From contig NZ_RWIV01000001.1 of the NCBI RefSeq assembly GCF_003944835.1, positions 3,709,501 to 3,773,500 of the forward strand: a DNA stretch of 64,000 nt, read 5' to 3'. The notes below the pieces were generated by a model. That model searched no databases, had not been told where the DNA came from, and saw nothing but the letters and a program-made list of their open reading frames with translations. This document shows, piece by piece, positions 53,782 through 62,556 of the stretch. A program made the position numbers and the translations under genes. The stretch is from Bacillus sp. HMF5848. Lineage in GTDB: Bacteria > Bacillota > Bacilli > Bacillales > HMF5848. The stretch's first letter is position 1. The number at the start of each line of letters is the position of its first letter.

Positions 53782-55275
53782 CTACTTCGTTCTGTCATCA
53801 TCTATCAGTCCCTTTTTTCTTGCGACTTTATTCATATTTTTAATCTGCTGACGAGCGCACAACATCTCTTCTGTTTTTCCATAATGAAAAAATACAATGT
53901 CTCCGCTCGGGTACTTTGGGGAGCGGCCCACGCGCCCCGCTATTTGAACTAGCGCACTTTCAGAAAACACATCGTCTTCTGCTCCTAACACAGCGACATC
54001 AATATTGGGAACAGTAACTCCCCGCTCCAAAATGGTGGTTGTAACTAGTACAGGTACCTGTCCTTTTCGAAACGCGGCGACCTTCTCTTTCCGTTGTGGA
54101 TCTTCTGAATGTACACCCTCAACAGAAAGGTCTATCGCGCGAAGTAATTTAACAACTACCTCAATCTGTGAGATCTTTGGTACAAAAAGAAATGCTTGTT
54201 TGCGAGCTACAATTCGTTTTTCAACCCACTCATACACATTTCGCGGCAATTTTCCTTTTTTTAAAAGCAACTTGGCCCAGTTGCCACACCATTCAAAGCG
54301 AGGTACAGGTAACGGATGACGATGAAATCGGGCTGGAATAACTACGGAAGGGTACCGTTTTTGAAGCTTACGGCTTGGGGTAGCGGTTAAATATATCATG
54401 GATGAGGTTTCCTTGCGAGCTTGCTCAACAGCATATTGTAGCATCGGTTCAACAGAGTAAGGAAATGCATCTACTTCGTCTACTATGACAACGTCGAAAG
54501 CACGATAATAACGGAGTAATTGATGAGTGGTGCTGAGCACAAGGGGAGAGATTTTCCCACGATCTTCACTGCCACCATATAAGGAGAGCACTTTTGTTTG
54601 CGGAAAAGCGGAACGAAAACGAGGTGTAAGCTCAAGGACGACATCTGTTCGAGGGGTAGCGATGCATACACGCTTCCCATCTTGCAGCGCATGCAGTATG
54701 CCTGGAAACAAAATTTCTGTTTTCCCAGCTCCACATACCGCCCAAATCATGAGCTGTTCATTGCTTGAAATAGCATGTACTAGCTTATTGCTAGCATTTT
54801 GCTGTGCTGGTGATAGCGTGCCTTCCCAGTTTAATATGTGGGTGCTAGCAGTAATTGTGCCTTCTTGCATCGATTGCGTCCTAGCAACATCGGCGCTACT
54901 ATTCAATGAATTTGCACGGCTAGCGGTATTAGCGTCTTCCTGCATTGATTGCGTCCTAGTGCCATCGGAGTTTCCATTCAATCGCTGCGTGGCAGCATTT
55001 CCATCACTCTTCCTATCCTCCCCACCCCAAGATATCAATTCACTACACTCACTAACGCGTCCCATTGTGATACACTTCCGACAGTACACACATTGCTTTC
55101 CACACCGAGCACACGGATATGAGGCAAACAGCTCTTGCGTCTTATTGCCGCAGCGAACGCAGCTATAGCGTCCCTTGTCTGAGATTATGATCCCTTTTTG
55201 GACTTTTACTGGGATTGCATTCAGGTCTCCGTCAAACTCACTACGAAGAAGACGGCGACCAACTAGTTTGTTCAT
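53782..55275 (-). CDS. comFA: Competence helicase ComFA
   Basis: 497 aa DEAD-box-like ATPase needed for DNA uptake. The N-terminal zinc cluster is CVRCGNKTQELFASYPCARC...CVYCRKC. Walker A is IWAVCGAGKTEILFPGI, the DEAD-type box VVIVDEVDAFPYS, and the C-terminal motif GRVGRSPKYPSGDIVFFHYG. Between the zinc finger and the helicase, about residues 92-145, a 25-residue segment is duplicated (TRTQSMQEDANTAS, ARTQSMQEGTITAS). A ComK box lies upstream. It is the first gene of the comF operon. Confidence 0.95.
   Translation of the reverse strand: MNKLVGRRLLRSEFDGDLNAIPVKVQKGIIISDKGRYSCVRCGNKTQELFASYPCARCGKQCVYCRKCITMGRVSECSELISWGGEDRKSDGNAATQRLNGNSDGTRTQSMQEDANTASRANSLNSSADVARTQSMQEGTITASTHILNWEGTLSPAQQNASNKLVHAISSNEQLMIWAVCGAGKTEILFPGILHALQDGKRVCIATPRTDVVLELTPRFRSAFPQTKVLSLYGGSEDRGKISPLVLSTTHQLLRYYRAFDVVIVDEVDAFPYSVEPMLQYAVEQARKETSSMIYLTATPSRKLQKRYPSVVIPARFHRHPLPVPRFEWCGNWAKLLLKKGKLPRNVYEWVEKRIVARKQAFLFVPKISQIEVVVKLLRAIDLSVEGVHSEDPQRKEKVAAFRKGQVPVLVTTTILERGVTVPNIDVAVLGAEDDVFSESALVQIAGRVGRSPKYPSGDIVFFHYGKTEEMLCARQQIKNMNKVARKKGLIDDDRTK
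54844..54993 (-). repeat. 75-bp in-frame tandem duplication within comFA
   Basis: Copies at 54844-54918 and 54919-54993 share GCTAGC, CATTGATTGCGTCCTAG or CATCGATTGCGTCCTAG, and ATTCAAT at the same spacing. Being 25 codons long, the duplication leaves the frame intact and adds a Ser/Thr-rich linker. Confidence 0.85.
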
Positions 55276-55331
55276 ATTGAATCCCTCCTTACATCATCAT
55301 AGTGGATGTTATAAATAGATGACAAACAGCG

Positions 55332-55398
55332 AAAATTCGATTTTCGCGGGTAACACTTAACTAAAACTAAATTTTGTGCTAAGGGAAAAATTAGTTTT
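55332..55398 (-). promoter_or_regulatory. ComK box upstream of comFA
   Basis: Three perfect AAAA-N5-TTTT boxes: 55332-55344, 55363-55375 and 55386-55398. The first pair is 18 bp apart, one of the accepted ComK-box spacings; the third is 10 bp further away. They lie 57-123 bp ahead of the comFA start. Confidence 0.87.
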
Positions 55399-55423
55399 TC
55401 GTTTCATATTTGCTGAGAAAACT

Positions 55424-55545
55424 CAAATACGCATAAATCTAAAAATTTGACGCTTAAACCCCTAAAACTCACGCATAACCGACAAAAACTAGCGCATAAA
55501 CATGAAAAATTCACGCATAAACTCAAACATCCCACGCATAAAAAA
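55424..55545 (-). repeat. Six-unit 21-bp array, family C
   Basis: CGC(A/T)TAA cores at 55430, 55451, 55472, 55493, 55514 and 55535, exactly 21 bp apart, inverted orientation. The terminal unit AAATACGCATAAA is at 55425. Confidence 0.94.
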
Positions 55546-55760
55546 CGCAAACCTTAACCTTCCGATCTTCCACATCCCCAAAACGCTAACCTCAACCCTA
55601 CAATCCTCCACATCACCAAAGCGCAAAACGCACCCCTCCGACCTTCCACATCCTCAAAACTCAAAAAGCCATCTACCACCTCCGAACTCCCACACCATCC
55701 CCAAAACGCAAAATACCATCTACCACCTCCGAACTCCCACACCACCCCCAAAACGCAAAA
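55546..55760. repeat. C-rich degenerate tandem repeat
   Basis: Five or so imperfect copies of about 40-45 bp built on CTCCGAACTCCCACACCATC-CCCAAAACGCAAAA or similar. The last two copies (about 55672-55757) are nearly identical. It separates comFA from degV; open frames here are repeat artefacts. Confidence 0.8.
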
Positions 55761-55761
55761 A

Positions 55762-55803
55762 TAGCCGATTATCACACTCAAGTGATAATCGGCTACCTTT
55801 TTT
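55762..55803 (-). terminator. Bidirectional terminator after degV
   Basis: TAGCCGATTATCAC and GTGATAATCGGCTA pair around ACTCAA or its complement. Minus-strand output is followed by TTTTTG, plus-strand output by CCTTTTTT. Confidence 0.87.
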
Positions 55804-55809
55804 CTACTA

Positions 55810-56652
55810 TTACCTCTTCATCCACCCGAGTCCGAGTGCGCCTTCACCTAAGTGAGTCGCAATAACAGGACCGAAGTAGCTTAATGAAAATTCAACGTTT
55901 GGATATTTTGCTGCTAGCTCGCTCATGATTTCGCGCGCATCGTCTTCACGGTTTGCGTGAATTACAACGGCTTGCATCGGTTCGCCCATACAGGCTGCAT
56001 CGTGAAAAATCTCATAAATGCGACCGAGTGCTTTTTTGCGAGTACGAATTTTTTCATACGGTACGATAACTTTGTCGACAAAATGAAGCAATGGTTTTAC
56101 TTGCAGAATGCCACCAATAAAGGCTTGCGCACTGCTTAAGCGACCACCACGCTGTAAGTGTGATAAATCGTCAACCATGAAATAGGCACGTGCAGATTGT
56201 TTTAATGCATCTAATCGGGCGATGATGTCATCTGGATGCGCACCATTTTGGGCCATTTTAGCTGCTTCAATTGCATAAAACCCTTGTACCATACAGCTAA
56301 TTTCAGAGTCAAACGAATATATCTTAAGGTCCTCTACCATTTGGCCAGCCGCTACTGAACCTTGATACGTTCCACTAATGCCACTAGATAAATGCACAGT
56401 AATAACCGCATCATATTCCTTAGCTAATTTTTCAAACAAATCAACAAATGCTCCGATGGCAGGCTGGGACGTTGTTGGCAGCTTCTCAGACGTTTTGATA
56501 CGCTCAAAAAACTCTTCTGCTGTCAGATCGACTTCCTCTGAAAACGTTTCAGTACCAAAATTCACTACTAATGGGACCATGTGTATGTCAAACTGTTCGC
56601 GTAATTCTTTAGGAATATAAGCAGTACTGTCCGTTACAACTGCTGTTCTCAT
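55810..56652 (-). CDS. degV: DegV-family fatty acid binding protein
   Basis: 280 aa. It opens RTAVVTDSTAYIPKELREQF, with TSQPAIGAFVDLFEKLAKEY and SSGISGTYQGSVAAGQM as the fatty acid-binding DegV signature, then LSHLQRGGRLSSAQAFIG. DegV (FakB-like) proteins hold fatty acids for FakA phosphorylation. It is downstream of degU as in B. subtilis (yviA). Confidence 0.95.
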   Translation of the reverse strand: MRTAVVTDSTAYIPKELREQFDIHMVPLVVNFGTETFSEEVDLTAEEFFERIKTSEKLPTTSQPAIGAFVDLFEKLAKEYDAVITVHLSSGISGTYQGSVAAGQMVEDLKIYSFDSEISCMVQGFYAIEAAKMAQNGAHPDDIIARLDALKQSARAYFMVDDLSHLQRGGRLSSAQAFIGGILQVKPLLHFVDKVIVPYEKIRTRKKALGRIYEIFHDAACMGEPMQAVVIHANREDDAREIMSELAAKYPNVEFSLSYFGPVIATHLGEGALGLGWMKR

Positions 56653-56800
56653 AAATGTACCTTCCTCATCTGTAATTTCGTCATAATGGAGCTTGTACCA
56701 TTTTTCACGATAGTATTGTCCATTATACCATATATGACTATATTATAGATGTTTTTCCTTTTTTATGACAATTAATTATATTACTACAGTTACTATATAT

Positions 56801-57499
56801 TTATTTTACTTCAACCCAACCGTTTTTAATCGCTACTACTACAGCCTGTGTACGGTCATTAACATTCATTTTTTGTAAAATATTACTTACGTGGTTTTTA
56901 ACTGTTTTCTCACTAATAAATAATGCTTCGCCAATGGCACGGTTACTTTTTCCATCCGCAAGCATTTGTAGCACTTCACATTCGCGACGCGTTAATATAT
57001 GAAGCGGACGCTTTACTTCGCCTTCTGCTATTGCCACTCCACCAAATGCTCGTTGTCCATCGATTAAGCGACGGTATTCTTTAATTAAGTTGTGTGTGAC
57101 GCGAGGGTGAAGGTACGAACCGCCTTCAGCAACCACTTTCACAGCTTCTACAAGAGCATCCGCATCCATTTCCTTCAGCAAATAGCCTGTTGCGCCTGTT
57201 TTTAAAGCATGTGTAACATATGATTCATCATCATGAATAGATAGAATAATGACTTTTGTTTCAGGGAATGCTGCAATTAGTTGACGAGTTGCCTCGACGC
57301 CGTTTACATTTGGCATATTAATATCCATAATAACTACATCCGGCTTGTGCTTAATAATTAATTGTAGTGCTTCATCTCCATCGTTGCCTTCCGCAACCAC
57401 TTCGAAATCTGCTTCAAAATCTAAAATACGTTTTACACCTTCACGAAATAGACGGTGATCATCAATAATAACTATAGAAGTTTTTGTTTGCGTACTCAT
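56801..57499 (-). CDS. degU: Response regulator DegU
   Basis: 232 aa NarL/LuxR-type regulator. The phospho-acceptor Asp is in [20 protein letters not shown] (about residue 56), and the Lys in [19 protein letters not shown]. The LuxR helix-turn-helix is [20 protein letters not shown], then [17 protein letters not shown]. DegU controls exoenzymes, competence and motility; unphosphorylated DegU primes comK. It pairs with DegS. Confidence 0.97.
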   Translation of the reverse strand: MSTQTKTSIVIIDDHRLFREGVKRILDFEADFEVVAEGNDGDEALQLIIKHKPDVVIMDINMPNVNGVEATRQLIAAFPETKVIILSIHDDESYVTHALKTGATGYLLKEMDADALVEAVKVVAEGGSYLHPRVTHNLIKEYRRLIDGQRAFGGVAIAEGEVKRPLHILTRRECEVLQMLADGKSNRAIGEALFISEKTVKNHVSNILQKMNVNDRTQAVVVAIKNGWVEVK

Positions 57500-57531
57500 A
57501 CTTTCGCCTCCCCAGTTTTCCTTTCTACGGA

Positions 57532-58683
57532 CTAACTGTTAGTTGTTAATGGCACTTTAATTCTTATGGTTGTTCCCGAATCCTTTGCTGATTGAAAAGT
57601 AATATCTCCACTTAACAATTCAACTCGTTCTTTCATTCCTATAATGCCATAGGATTGTTGCTTTCTTACACCCGGGTCAAAACCAACCCCATCGTCTTTT
57701 ATCATTAGCATAACATGGTTTTTTGTAATTTCAATCTTTACTTGAACATGACTCGCATCCGCATGTTTAAGAGTGTTTTGCACGGCTTCTTGAACGAGTC
57801 GAAACAGTGCAACCTCAAGACGAGAACTCAGTCTTACATCTTGAGCTAAATTATTAAAATCAATTTTAGGCACACCCTTATTATATTCTTCGATAGTATC
57901 TAGGTATTTTTTGAGGGTCGGAATCAAACCTAAATCATCTAATGCCATCGGACGTAAATCATAAATGATCCTTCGCACTTCGTATAAGGCGGAACGAACC
58001 ATTTTTCTTAACTCCCGAATCTCCTGAAACCCTTCATTTGCTCCACGCTCACGAAACACTCTGTCAATTAGTTCGGAACGCATCATGACATTAGCAAGCA
58101 TTTGTGCAGGCCCATCATGTATTTCTCTTGATAGACGCTTACGTTCGTCTTCTTGTGCTTCAATGATTCGCAATCCAAACTCCTGTTTTTGTTTAGCGTC
58201 CTGCAGCACCTCACCTACGTGACGTAAATCATTGTCTAAATAATTCAAAACAACTGAGATTTGACTAACTAGTTGATCAGCGCGTTCAATCGTTGCCTCT
58301 AAGTTGCGAAGCCTGCGTTCTAAGTCATCACGCTTTTCACGAAGCTGGCGCTCTTTTTCCCGCACAATAGTTAAGTCCATTTGGAATTTGTGCGCTTTTT
58401 CATATGCCTCGCGTATTTGTGTTTCTCCAAATTCGTTAAAATTACTACTCACAACAGACAAACGGTTTCTAGCAAGCTTACTCTTTTTTTCAAGATCATC
58501 TCCATCAGTGATAACCTTGTCCACTTCTTCTCGTGTTTTTTCTAGCTCAGCTTTAAGCACCTCAAACTCCTGACGAGAGTGCTCGCTAATTAGAAATATC
58601 TCATCTTTGCTATTATGAACGGTTTCCACCATTTTCTCGAGTATTTCATCTAACATTTTCACGTCAAAATCTTTTGTCGCCAT
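57532..58683 (-). CDS. degS: Sensor kinase DegS
   Basis: 383 aa soluble histidine kinase without membrane helices. The N-terminal 170 residues form a coiled-coil DegS sensor domain. The phospho-acceptor His lies in [19 protein letters not shown] (HisKA_3 type), and the ATPase domain has [28 protein letters not shown] and [16 protein letters not shown]. It phosphorylates DegU and lies 32 bp ahead of it. Confidence 0.97.
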   Translation of the reverse strand: MATKDFDVKMLDEILEKMVETVHNSKDEIFLISEHSRQEFEVLKAELEKTREEVDKVITDGDDLEKKSKLARNRLSVVSSNFNEFGETQIREAYEKAHKFQMDLTIVREKERQLREKRDDLERRLRNLEATIERADQLVSQISVVLNYLDNDLRHVGEVLQDAKQKQEFGLRIIEAQEDERKRLSREIHDGPAQMLANVMMRSELIDRVFRERGANEGFQEIRELRKMVRSALYEVRRIIYDLRPMALDDLGLIPTLKKYLDTIEEYNKGVPKIDFNNLAQDVRLSSRLEVALFRLVQEAVQNTLKHADASHVQVKIEITKNHVMLMIKDDGVGFDPGVRKQQSYGIIGMKERVELLSGDITFQSAKDSGTTIRIKVPLTTNS

Positions 58684-58770
58684 ATGTAAGTCCCCCTCGA
58701 ACTTCCGGGATGATATACTCTTATTGTACGTTATTTTTAAAATTTTTGTTGCATTTTTTTCAATGTACGT

Positions 58771-58910
58771 AAGGAATTAGACGATTTATAATTCATTGTA
58801 TCTAAAAGAATTGCCGATTTATAATTCTTTATATCTAGAAATTTTTTACAAACCATGATTCCATTTGCCTAACAAATGCATTTTACTTAAGGAATTTGAC
58901 GATTTATAAT
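58771..58910 (+). repeat. Triple 22-bp repeat between degS and yvyE
   Basis: AAGGAATTAGACGATTTATAAT (58771-58792 by position; core GACGATTTATAAT), AAAGAATTGCCGATTTATAA (near 58805-58825) and AAGGAATTTGACGATTTATA (58889-58910). Each ends in TATAAT. The third TATAAT (58905-58910) with TTTACT (58882-58887), 17 bp apart, makes a plausible yvyE promoter. An inverted repeat CATTTG-CCTAA-CAAATG lies at 58862-58878. Confidence 0.8.
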
Positions 58911-58943
58911 ATAAAAGTGTTACAGAAAGGATGTTGAAAATAC

Positions 58944-59579
58944 ATGCTACACTCATATTTTACAGTAAAAGCAGCCGGAGAACATGAAATTGAGATACAA
59001 CGCTCGCAATTTATCGCACACATACAAAGAGCTACATCTGAGGAAGAAGCACAAGCCTTTATTCAAAAAATAAAAAAAGAGCATGGGAATGCTAATCATA
59101 ACTGTTCTGCATATTTAATTGGTGAAAATGATCAAATTCAAAAAGCGAATGACGACGGGGAACCTAGTGGTACAGCAGGGGTTCCCATGTTAGAAGTATT
59201 GAAAAAAAAGCATCTGAAGGATACGGTCGTTGTCGTAACTCGTTACTTTGGGGGCATCAAGCTTGGTGCGGGAGGGTTAATCCGCGCATATGGAAAGGCT
59301 ACTTCTGAAGGTATCGATCATATTGGTGTAGTAGAGCGTAAGCTGATGCGTGTTATGCATACAAAAATTGAATACACGATGCTAGGCAAGGTAGAAAATG
59401 AATTACGTGCTTCCATTTATACTATTAAAGATATCCATTATCTTGAGGATGTTGAAGTAGAAGCATACGTTGAGGAAGGCAGTAAAACGGCATTTACTGA
59501 CTGGATGACAGAATTAACGAACGGAAAAGCTAATATTACTGAAGGAATTGTCACATATTTAGAAGAGGACGTAGTTTAA
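58944..59579 (+). CDS. yvyE: YigZ/IMPACT-family protein YvyE
   Basis: 211 aa. FTVKAAGEHEIEIQRSQFIA opens the UPF0029/IMPACT domain, followed by HNCSAYLIGENDQIQKANDD, GEPSGTAGVPMLEVLKKKHL and YFGGIKLGAGGLIRAYGKA, all family motifs. A C-terminal DUF1949 domain follows. The function in bacteria is not established; the E. coli relative has been suggested to bind nucleic acid or act on translation. It is divergent from degS, as in B. subtilis. Confidence 0.94.
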   Translation: MLHSYFTVKAAGEHEIEIQRSQFIAHIQRATSEEEAQAFIQKIKKEHGNANHNCSAYLIGENDQIQKANDDGEPSGTAGVPMLEVLKKKHLKDTVVVVTRYFGGIKLGAGGLIRAYGKATSEGIDHIGVVERKLMRVMHTKIEYTMLGKVENELRASIYTIKDIHYLEDVEVEAYVEEGSKTAFTDWMTELTNGKANITEGIVTYLEEDVV

Positions 59580-59626
59580 TACTTACGTTTTTCGGAAAAT
59601 AAATATATATACACGTTAGAAAAAAT

Positions 59627-59666
59627 TTCATTTTACAACAACGATGTAGCCGATGTAAAATGAAGG
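59627..59666 (+). other. Inverted repeat upstream of tagV
   Basis: CATTTTACA and TGTAAAATG separated by 16 bases, between yvyE and tagV. No T-run follows, so it is more likely an operator or mRNA structure than a terminator. Confidence 0.5.
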
Positions 59667-59717
59667 TTAGTTTGATTTTTCATATAAGCAATCTCTAAAA
59701 AGAAGAAGGGGATAACC

Positions 59718-60761
59718 ATGGCTCAAAATGAGCGAATAAAAAGGCTACAACAAAAAAAGCATAAAAAGCGCAGAATGTTAACAATAATTGGAGTGCCGCT
59801 ACTCGTACTGCTACTCGCAACCGTTAGCTACGCAGGCTTCTTATACTGGAAGGCAATGGACACACTAAACACGATGCCTAACGAACTAGAAAACACAGAA
59901 GATGTCGCTGAACATGACGTTGCTGTTGGAGGGAAGACTACAACAAAGCGTGACAAAGGCAACATTTCGATTTTATTCATGGGTATAGATGATAGCATGT
60001 CCCGAAATTATAATTCGGCAACGCGGACTGATGCACTTATGCTTGCTACTTTTAATAAAAAGGATAAATCAGTTAAGCTATTAAGCATTCCGCGTGATAC
60101 GTACACATACATTAACGCAGAAGGCAAGTACGATAAAATCAACCATGCGCACGTTTTTGGTGGCGTACAAGGTACAGTTGATGCTGTCGAAAGCTTATTA
60201 GAGATTCCGGTTGATTATTATGTGAAAATGAACTTCTATGCGTTTATTGACGTTATTGATGTTCTTGGCGGAATTGATTATGAAGTTCCTTTTGAAATGC
60301 ATGAAAAGGATACCGAAGATAATCACAACGCCATTCACTTAAATCCAGGCATGCAAACTCTTACTGGCGAGGAAGCATTAGCGCTCGCTCGTACACGTAA
60401 GTATGACAGTGACTTAGAACGCGGGAAGCGTCAACAAGAAATAATGAAGACCATTCTTGCAGAATCAGCATCTGTTGGTGCGATTACAAAATATAGTCAG
60501 ATTATCGACGCTGTTGGAAACAACATGAGTACAAACTTAAAGCCGAATGTAGTTAACTCCATGTTTAGCTTCGCTACTGGTGCTAATATTGAATCGTTAC
60601 AGCTTGATGGTGAAAATGCTCGAATTGACGGTGTGTATTACTACAAGCCAGATGACACAGCATTAGCTACATTAAGTAGTTCCTTGCAGCAACACTTAGG
60701 CATTACGCTAGTTGACGGCAGCAACACGATCGCCGCTGAAGAAGTTGAAGATAAAGAATAA
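59718..60761 (+). CDS. tagV: LCP-family cell wall polymer ligase (TagV-like)
   Basis: 347 aa LytR-CpsA-Psr protein. A basic N-terminus and one membrane helix (RMLTIIGVPLLVLLLATVSY) are followed by an extracellular LCP domain: ISILFMGIDDSMSRNYNSAT, RTDALMLATFNKK, LLSIPRDTYTYI, and LTGEEALALARTRKYDSDLE with conserved Arg. Such enzymes transfer wall teichoic acid from lipid carrier to peptidoglycan. The place between yvyE and tagO matches B. subtilis tagV (yvhJ). The ribosome site is AAGAAGGGG. Confidence 0.9.
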   Translation: MAQNERIKRLQQKKHKKRRMLTIIGVPLLVLLLATVSYAGFLYWKAMDTLNTMPNELENTEDVAEHDVAVGGKTTTKRDKGNISILFMGIDDSMSRNYNSATRTDALMLATFNKKDKSVKLLSIPRDTYTYINAEGKYDKINHAHVFGGVQGTVDAVESLLEIPVDYYVKMNFYAFIDVIDVLGGIDYEVPFEMHEKDTEDNHNAIHLNPGMQTLTGEEALALARTRKYDSDLERGKRQQEIMKTILAESASVGAITKYSQIIDAVGNNMSTNLKPNVVNSMFSFATGANIESLQLDGENARIDGVYYYKPDDTALATLSSSLQQHLGITLVDGSNTIAAEEVEDKE

Positions 60762-60767
60762 AAGTAA

Positions 60768-60803
60768 AATCCCGGTACTATAATTGGTACCGGGATTTTT
60801 TTG
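60768..60803 (+). terminator. Terminator after tagV
   Basis: AATCCCGGTACC-ATAATT-like stem: AATCCCGGTAC and GGTACCGGGATT with a short loop, followed by seven Ts on the plus strand. Confidence 0.88.
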
Positions 60804-60928
60804 TGGTGCGTGGCAGCTTTGTCAGCTGTTTTGTATGGACGTGAAATGTACATGCGGTGGATGTCATTTGTTTTGGTTCGTTTTATATGGACGGCGAAAT
60901 GTACATGATGGACAATGAAAAAATGTAA

Positions 60929-61045
60929 AATACGCATAAAAGGAGAAAATTGGCGCATAAATCATCTTAATTGGCGCATAAACGACTAAATTTCACGCAT
61001 AAACCAGAAAAACTCACGCATAACATCGAAAATTTGGCGCATAAA
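60929..61045 (-). repeat. Six-unit 21-bp array, family C
   Basis: CGCATAA cores at 60933, 60954, 60975, 60996, 61017 and 61038, exactly 21 bp apart, inverted orientation; the terminal unit AAATACGCATAAA is at 60928. It lies between the convergent tagV and tagO genes. Confidence 0.95.
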
Positions 61046-61093
61046 TCTATTCTTCAACATACAAAGCAATCACAAACACACAATTTACAAACG

Positions 61094-61126
61094 CAAAAAA
61101 CGAGAGGCCCCGTAGACCTCTCGTTT
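61094..61126 (-). terminator. Terminator after tagO
   Basis: Minus strand AAACGAGAGG-TCTACGGGG-CCTCTCGTTT followed by TTTGCG. A small plus-strand TCGTTTTG triplet repeat (61121-61150) lies next to it. Confidence 0.82.
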
Positions 61127-61166
61127 GTCGTTTTGTCGTTTTGTCGTTTTTAATTTCATGCAAAAT

Positions 61167-62234
61167 TTATCCTCTAGATCTTGCGTAAATCGCTTCTAGT
61201 GTTTTTAATACTGGACGGTGATGTTGTCCCATTAAGCCGATTTTCTCGGCACCTACTTCAACAATTAGTAGTAGCGTTAATACAATCATACCTGAGATCC
61301 ATGTATGGGTTACTGTAGTAAATACAAACGCAGTTAAACCAAGCAAAGCACTTAAACCGTAAATGATTAACACTGTTTTCGGGTGGCTGTAGCCTAAACG
61401 CAATAAACAGTGATGTAAGTGTGATTTATCTGGTGCCGACAGCGGCTGTTTGTGCAATATACGACGAATAATCGCAAAGAACGTGTCCGAAATTGGTACA
61501 CCTAAAATGATGACTGGGGCAATGAATGAGATTACAGTTACGTTTTTAAAACCTAATAATGACAGTACTGCAATCATAAAACCAAGGAACAATGCTCCTG
61601 TATCACCCATGAAAATTTTTGCTGGGTAGAAATTGTATAACAAAAACCCAGTTGTGCTACCAATTAAGATTAAACCAATGGCAATAACAAACGGTGCACT
61701 TGCATTGCCAATAACCATCGCCATACCAGTAATGGTTACAAGCGCAATCGTTGAGACACCAGCTGCTAAACCGTCTAAGCCGTCAATTAAGTTAATGGCA
61801 TTTGTTATCCCGACGATCCACAGAATAGAAAGCGGAATCGCCAGCGGACCAAAGTCAAGCTCAGCACCAAAAGGTAACGTGATGAAATCAATATCAATCC
61901 CACCGTATATAACGACTACAGATGCAGCTGCTATTTGTGCGATAAATTTAACTTTCGCTGAAAGCTCTCTCATATCATCCAAAATTCCGGTAATGATAAT
62001 GATAGTGCTTCCGATAATTATCGGTATCATATATGAACTGTCAGGGCGTAATACTAACACGCCGACAATAAAGCTCAAGTATATTGCCAGTCCGCCTAAA
62101 CGTGGCATTATTTTTTGATGTACTTTTCGATGATTAGGCTTGTCAGTTGCTCCGATGACAAAAGCCAGCTTTTTTACTACGGGAGTTAAAAGCACTGAAG
62201 CGATAAAACATAATACTAAGGTTACATAAACCAA
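61167..62234 (-). CDS. tagO: Undecaprenyl-phosphate N-acetylglucosaminyl-1-phosphate transferase TagO
   Basis: 355 aa, TTG start at 62234 seven bases after GGGGAGGG. A polytopic membrane enzyme of the MraY/WecA family: NHRKVHQKIMPRLGGLAIYL, GILDDMRELSAKVKFIAQI, the catalytic NAINLIDGLDGLAAG, IFMGDTGALFLGFM, and the GlcNAc-specific cytoplasmic loop DKSHLHHCLLRLGYSHPK. It begins wall teichoic acid synthesis by loading GlcNAc-1-P on undecaprenyl phosphate. Position next to tagV matches B. subtilis. Confidence 0.95.
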   Translation of the reverse strand: MVYVTLVLCFIASVLLTPVVKKLAFVIGATDKPNHRKVHQKIMPRLGGLAIYLSFIVGVLVLRPDSSYMIPIIIGSTIIIITGILDDMRELSAKVKFIAQIAAASVVVIYGGIDIDFITLPFGAELDFGPLAIPLSILWIVGITNAINLIDGLDGLAAGVSTIALVTITGMAMVIGNASAPFVIAIGLILIGSTTGFLLYNFYPAKIFMGDTGALFLGFMIAVLSLLGFKNVTVISFIAPVIILGVPISDTFFAIIRRILHKQPLSAPDKSHLHHCLLRLGYSHPKTVLIIYGLSALLGLTAFVFTTVTHTWISGMIVLTLLLIVEVGAEKIGLMGQHHRPVLKTLEAIYARSRG

Positions 62235-62556
62235 TTGGAGACCCTCCCCTAAAAAATAGCATATCCATAATTGTTGTTCATCAATACGTTTTTTTATACC
62301 AAATATGTAACCAACTGCAGGTACACAATGAGCATTATATCACAAGCAATCTAGTAGTTGTAAATAGTATTTTTTTCCTCACATTATTTAAATTATAGTA
62401 AGTCATTTTTCCTCACATATTGTAAATTATAGCAATTCACCCACATTTTTTCTACAAGGTTCAACAGCTTTTCGCGAATTTTCTACCTCCTTACTTAACA
62501 ATTTTTGCTATAATAGTTTCATATTCTACAAGTTTTTAAGATTTAGGAGGGAGTCT
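62235..62556. promoter_or_regulatory. Divergent promoter region with a 34-bp direct repeat
   Basis: This region feeds tagO (minus) and the 75-aa gene (plus). A direct repeat of about 34 bp, TTTTTCCTCACAT...AAATTATAG.AA.TCA, occurs at 62371-62405 and 62406-62438. TATAAT at 62509-62514 is a good -10 for the plus-strand gene; no matching -35 is obvious. Confidence 0.6.

Noticed and set aside
55502-55855. 117-codon plus-strand frame rich in Pro, His and Ser
   Set aside because: It comes from the C-rich tandem repeat and crosses the degV terminator.
9691-61045. CRISPR arrays
   Set aside because: The 21-bp units lack alternating constant repeat and unique spacer of CRISPR size, and no cas genes are present.
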